Shown here: positions 58,156 to 64,000 of the stretch, piece after piece
How the letters are laid out: the number at the start of each line of letters is the position of its first letter
How positions within the stretch are numbered: position 1 is the stretch's first letter
Program-made: the position numbers and the translations under genes
Source of the DNA: Megaustenia siamemsis
Taxonomy: Eukaryota > Mollusca > Gastropoda > Stylommatophora > Ariophantidae
Assembly (NCBI GenBank): GCA_032433765.1
Contig: JAVIAB010000041.1
Coordinates: 81,244,428 to 81,308,427 of the forward strand
Length of the DNA: 64,000 nt
Reading direction: 5' to 3'
The notes under the pieces: generated by a model
Told to the model about the DNA's origin: nothing
The model's input: the letters and a program-made list of their open reading frames with translations, nothing else
Databases searched by the model: none

Positions 58156-58582
58156 TTGTTATCGTCACGGCTGTTATCAATTGTTATCGTCACGGCTGTT
58201 ATCAATTGTTATCGTCACGGCTGTTATCAATTGTTATCGTCACGGCTGTTATCAATTGTTATCGTCACGGCTGTTATCAATTGTTATCGTCACGGCTGTT
58301 ATCAATTGTTATCGTCACGGCTGTTATCAATTGTTATCGTCACGGCTGTTATCAATTATTATCGTCACGGCTGTTATCAATTGTTATCGTCACGGCTGTT
58401 ATCAATTGTTATCGTCACGGCTGTTATCAATTGTTATCGTCACGGCTGTTATCAATTGTTATCGTCACGGCTGTTATCAATTGTTATCGTCACGGCTGTT
58501 ATCAATTGTTATCGTCACGGCTGTTATCAATTGTTATCGTCACGGCTGTTATCAATTGTTATCGTCACGGCTGTTATCAATG
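58156..58582. repeat. 25-bp minisatellite
   Basis: About 17 copies of a 25-bp unit, ttatcgtcacggctgttatc plus aattg, nearly identical (one attatt variant at about 58357). On the complementary strand each unit contains gataacaattgataac. The period is not a multiple of three yet all forward frames stay open. Confidence 0.95.
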
Positions 58583-58711
58583 TTAAGAGCTTCGTCACTT
58601 GTATCCAAGCCTAGCTTGCAAGATATCGTCACATCGTCGTTGTTTGTTTCCATTTTATTTTCTTATTGCTGTAGCTTTGCTCGTTCTCATCGCAGCCACC
58701 CATCAGCTTTC
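58583..58711. other. short spacer
   Basis: Ordinary sequence with no recognised feature. Confidence 0.4.
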
Positions 58712-59040
58712 TCATTATTAGCTGTGACATCTCATTATTAGCTGTGACATCTCATTATTAGCTGTGACATCTCATTTTTAGCTGTGACATCTCATTATTA
58801 GCTGTGATGTCTCATTGTTATATGTGACATATCATTATCTGTAACATCTCATAATTATTTGTGCCATTTCAATATATTTTTGACATCTCATTATTTATTA
58901 CCTGTGACATCTATATAACACCTGTGACATTTCATTTATGACATATTTGTCATTATTTTCTGTGACATTTCGTTTTTATCTGTAAAATGTCATAATTAAG
59001 CCCATTTTAGATGGTATTACCTACTGTGACATCTCAATTT
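58712..59040. repeat. 20-bp array, degrading
   Basis: Five regular 20-bp units attattagctgtgacatctc (58712-58810), then irregular descendants with tgtgacat words at uneven spacing to about 59040. Confidence 0.85.
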
Positions 59041-59352
59041 TAATTGTGACATCTGATAGTTTACCTGTGACATCTGATAGTTTACCTGTGACATTTGATA
59101 GTTTACCTGTGACATTTGATAGTTTACCTGTGACATTTGATAGTTTACCTGTGACATTTGATAGTTTACCTTGTGACATTTGATAGTTTACCTGTGACAT
59201 TTGATAGTTTAAATTGTGACATTTGATAGTTTACCTGTGACATTTGATAGTTTACCTTGTGACATTTGATAGTTTACCTGTGACATTTGATAGTTTACCT
59301 GTGACATTTGATAGTTTACCTTGTGACATTTGATAGTTTACCTGTGACATTA
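59041..59352. repeat. 21-bp array
   Basis: About 14-15 copies of ctgtgacatttgatagttta plus c, with a 22-bp variant (ccttgtgacat). It shares tgtgacat with the preceding 20-bp array. Confidence 0.95.
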
Positions 59353-59429
59353 TCTCATAGTGTCATCACGAACGACGTGCAAGCTGAGAAACACATGACA
59401 TGTAACCATTGACAGATGTCATTTCATTG
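59353..59429. other. short spacer
   Basis: Seventy-odd bases of ordinary sequence (cacgaacgacgtgcaagctg) before the triplet array. Confidence 0.4.
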
Positions 59430-62400
59430 TCTAACACAACCACCACTACCACGACAACCCCTCCCAGCACCACTACCACGACAACCACTCCCAGCACCAC
59501 TACCACCACAACCACCACCACGACAACCACTACCACAACCACTACTACCACAACCACCACCACGACAACCACCACCACGACAACCACTACCACTACCACT
59601 ACTACCACAACCACCACCACGACAACCACCACCACGACAACCACTACCACAACCACTACTACCACAACCACCACCACGACAGCCACTGCCACTACCACAA
59701 CCACCATCACTACCACAACAACTACCATTACCACGACAACCACTACCACAATAACCACCACTACCACGACAACCACCACCACTACCACGACAACTACCAT
59801 TACCACGACAACCACTACCACAATAACCACCACTACCACGACAACCACCACCACTACCACGACAACCAACACCACTACCACGACAACCAACACCACTATC
59901 ACAACCACTACCACGACAACCACTGCCACAACAACCACCATCAGTACCACAACAACTACCATTACCACGACAACCACTACCACAACAACCACCACTACCA
60001 CGACAACCACCACCACTGCCACAACCATTACCACGACAACCACCACCACAACAACCACCACTACCACGACAACCACCACTACCACGAAAACCACCACCAC
60101 AACAACCACCACTACCACAACAACCACCACGACCACGACAACCACCACCACTACCACAACAACCACCACTACCACAACAACCACCACTACCACGACAACC
60201 ACCACTACCACAACAACCACCACTACCACAACAACCACCACTACCACGACAACCACCATTACCACGAGTCCACTACCACAACAACCACCACTACCACAAC
60301 AACCACCACTACCACAACAACCACCACTACCACAACAACCACCACTACCACGACAACCACCATTACCACGACAACCACTACCACGACAACCACCACTACC
60401 ACAACAACCACCACTACCACAACAACCACCACTACCACGACAACCACCACTATCACAACCACCACCACTACCACAACCACCACCACTACCACAACCACCA
60501 CCACTACCACGACAACCACCACCACTACCACAACAACCACCACTACCACAACCACCACCACTACCACGACAACCACCACCACTACCACAACAACCACCAC
60601 TACCACGACAACCACCACCACTACCACAACTACCACCACTACCACGACAACCACCACCACTACCACAACAATCACCACTACCACGGCAACCACCACCACT
60701 ACCACAACAACCACCACTACCACAACAACCACCACTACCACAACAACCACCACTACCACAACCACCACCACTACCACAACCACCACCACTACCACAACCA
60801 CCACCACTACCACAACCACCACCACTACCACAACCACCACCACTACCACGACAACCACCACTACCACGACAACCACCACTACCACGACAACCACCACTAC
60901 CACAACCACCACCACTACCACAACCACCACCACTACCACAACCACCACCACTACCACAACCACCACCACTACCACAACCACCACCACTACCACAACCACC
61001 ACCACTACCACAACCACCACGACTACCACAACCACCACCACTACCACAACCACCACCACTACCACGACAACCACCACTAATACGACAACCACCACTACAA
61101 CGACAACCGCCACTACCACAACCACCGCCACTACCACAACCACCACCACTACCACAACAACCACCACTACCACGACAACCACCACCACTACCACAACCAC
61201 CACCACTACCACAACCACCACCACTACCACGACAACCACTACCACAACCACCACCACTACCACAACCACCACCACTACCACAACCACCACCACTACCACA
61301 ACCACCACCACTACCACAACAACCACCACTACCACGACCACCACCACTGCCACAACAACCACCACTGCCACGACCACCACCACTACCACAACAACCACCA
61401 CTACCACAACCACCACCACTACCACAACCACCACCACTACCACAACCACCACCACTACCACAACCACCACCACTACCACAACCACCACCACTACCACGAC
61501 AACCACCACCACTACCACGACAACCACCACTACCACAACAACCACCACTACCACAACCACCACCACTACCACAACCACCACCACTACCACAACAACCACC
61601 ACTACTACGACAACCACCACTACCACGACAACCACCACCACTACCACAACAACCACCACTACCACAACAACCACCACTACCACAACAACCACCACTACCA
61701 CAACAACCACCACTACCACAACAACCACCACTACCACGACAACCACCACCACTACCACAACCACCACCACTACCACAACCACCACCACTACCACGACAAC
61801 CACTACCACAACCACCACCACTACCACAACCACCACCACTACCACAACCACCACCACTACCACAACCACCACCACTACCACAACAACCACCACTACCACG
61901 ACCACCACCACTGCCACAACAACCACCACTGCCACGACCACCACCACTACCACAACAACCACCACTACCACAACCACCACCACTACCACAACCACCACCA
62001 CTACCACAACCACCACCACTACCACAACCACCACCACTACCACAACCACCACCACTACCACGACAACCACCACCACTACCACGACAACCACCACTACCAC
62101 AACAACCACCACTACCACAACCACCACCACTACCACAACCACCACCACTACCACAACAACCACCACTACTACGACAACCACCACTACCACGACAACCACC
62201 ACCACTACCACAACAACCACCACTACCACAACAACCACCACTACCACAACAACCACCACTACCACAACAACCACCACTACCACAACAACCACCACTACCA
62301 CAACAACCACCACTACCACAACAACCACCACTACCACAACCACCACCACTACCACAACAACCACCACTACCACAACAACCACCACTACCACAACCACCAC

Positions 62401-63702
62401 CACTACCACGACAACCACCACCACTACCACAACAACCACCACTACCACAACCACCACCACTACCACAAAACAACCACCACTACCACAACAACCACCACTA
62501 CCACAACAACCACCACTACCACGGCCACCACCACTACCACAACCACCACCACTACCACAACCACCACCACTACCACAACAACCACCACCACTACCACAAC
62601 AACCACCACTACCACCACTACCACGACAACCACCACCACCACTACCACAACAACCACCACTACCACGACAACCACTACCACAACAACCACCACTACCACA
62701 ACAACCACCACTACCACGACAACCACCACTACCACAACAACCACCACTACCACAACCGCCACTACCACGACAACCACCACTACCACAACAACCACCACTA
62801 CCACAACAACCACCACTACCACGACCACCACCACTACCACAACAACCACCACTACCACAACCACCACCACTACCACAACAACCACCACTACCACAACCAC
62901 CACTACCACAACCACCACCACTACCACAACCACCACCACAACAACCACCACTACCACAACAACCACCACTACCACAACCACCACCACTACCACAACAACC
63001 ACCACTACCACAACAACCACCACAACCACCACCACTACCACAACAACCACCACTACCACAACCACCACCACTACCACAACAACCACCACTACCACAACAA
63101 CCACCACTACCACGACAACCACTACCACAACAACCACCACTACCACAACTACCACCACTACCACAACCACTACCACGACAACCACCACCACTACCACAAC
63201 CACTACCACGACAACCACTGCCAATACAACAACCACCACTACCACAACCACTACCACGACAACCACCACCACTACCACAACCACTACCACGACAACCACC
63301 ACCACTACCACAACCACTACCACGACAACCACCACCACTACCACAACCACTACCACGACAACCACCACCACTACCACAACCACTACCACGACAACCACCA
63401 CCACTACCACAACCACTACCACGACAACCACCACCACTACCACAACCATTACCACGACAACCACCACCACTACCACAACCACTACCACGACAACCACCAC
63501 CACTACCACAACCACTACCACGACAACCACCACCACTACCACAACAACTACCACGACAACCACCACCACTACCACAACCATTACCACGACAACCACTGCC
63601 AATACAACAACCACCACTACCACAACCACTACCACGACAACCACCACCACTACCACAACCATTACCACGACAACCACTACGAATACAACAACAGCCGAAC
63701 AC
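59430..63702. repeat. ACC/ACA/ACT/ACG triplet array, 4.3 kb
   Basis: A C/A-rich array of triplets in ~15-, 18- and 33-bp units (accaccactaccacaaca and relatives), almost free of G except in acgac. The early part (59.43-60.26 kb) is irregular, the middle (60.27-63.1 kb) is mainly 18-mers with exact internal duplication, and the end (63.1-63.7 kb) is a 33-bp unit with cacgacaaccaccaccac. All three forward frames and most reverse frames are open for kilobases (poly-Thr, Pro/Leu/Gln, His/Tyr/Asn; Gly/Ser/Cys, poly-Val). I treat none as a gene: no unique N- or C-terminal domain and no preferred frame. Confidence 0.9.
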
Positions 63703-64000
63703 CGTGAGAACATCCTCTCAGGAGATACCACTTTGAGAGAATAACACGACAGCCACTCCTTATATCCACTCATTATATCCACTCCACACAACCACTCCTT
63801 ATATCCACTCCACACAACCACTCATTATATCCACTACACACATCCACTCTTCACATTTACTCCTTGTATCCACTCCACACGCTTCCTGTAATCCACTCCC
63901 ACGCATCACAATAATAACTTGTAGGTAAAACCTGATACGTTATCGCAATCAGTTAAATAGATGTTGGAGAGAAATTAGAAGTCAATTTGATCATTTATAG
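63703..64000. other. short atatccactc repeats and window end
   Basis: From about 63750 to 63870 irregular copies of ccttatatccactccacaca (about 26-bp spacing), then ordinary AT-rich sequence to the window edge. No gene is seen. Confidence 0.6.

Noticed and set aside
59409..63707. 1,432-codon Thr/Pro/His-rich frame and reverse Gly/Ser/Cys frames as mucin- or keratin-like genes
   Set aside because: All frames are open because of triplet composition; no signal peptide, unique termini or frame preference.

Overview
This window looks like nuclear DNA of an animal, most likely a gastropod mollusc. The evidence is eukaryotic throughout: tRNA-derived SINEs with A and B boxes, broken LINE reverse-transcriptase copies, a small hAT-like element, a canonical AATAAA signal, and no operons or bacterial-type ribosome sites. 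The mollusc assignment is inference from general familiarity with snail SINEs and repeat-rich snail genomes; no species-diagnostic gene is present.

Roughly four fifths of the window is tandem repeat: about 40 distinct arrays with units from 13 to 77 bp, butted together with only 50-400 bp of ordinary sequence between them. In order: 1-4.8 kb is a 24-bp minisatellite in two opposite orientations around a ~250-bp core with a hairpin. A second 24-bp array lies at 5.15-6.49 kb. From 6.5 to 13.26 kb there is an almost pure pyrimidine strand. A 39-bp array lies at 13.6-14.2 kb, then a SINE with target-site duplication at 14.56 kb. 15.2-21.2 kb holds a 32/34-bp array, 21.3-23.4 kb a 33-bp array and 23.5-25.9 kb a 20-bp array interrupted by a double-headed SINE. 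A 40-bp array ends at 26.6 kb. 27.4-30.6 kb is a cluster of three broken LINE fragments. Arrays of 28, 20, 38 and 20 bp fill 30.9-38.3 kb. A LINE tail is at 38.7 kb. Arrays of 23, 42, 22, 52/30, 13, 29 and 29 bp run from 39.2 to 45.9 kb.

The only convincing protein gene is at 45,969-50,843 (+): an uninterrupted frame of 1,624 codons with complex, non-repetitive sequence, low-complexity tracts and a C-terminal coiled coil. I do not recognise the protein. It is bracketed by arrays: two 29-bp arrays upstream, and 38-bp, 21-bp and 21-bp arrays downstream. The downstream arrays probably lie in its 3' UTR, because the first good poly(A) signal is at 53,753.

Beyond the gene come a 38-bp array (54.2-55.15 kb), a tRNA-like fragment, a third copy of the same LINE family (55.34-56.18 kb), a 184-bp hAT-like element (56,228-56,411), arrays of 18, 36, 41, 25, 20 and 21 bp, and a 4.3-kb ACC/ACA-type triplet array (59.43-63.7 kb).

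The long open frames inside arrays are consequences of stop-free repeat units, not genes. The most interesting biology is the organisation of the repeats: inverted arrays around a hairpin, adjacent arrays that share core words and appear to grow out of one another, exact duplications of several hundred bases within arrays, and E-box-bearing arrays on both sides of the single gene. Copy numbers are array length divided by unit length, not exact counts.
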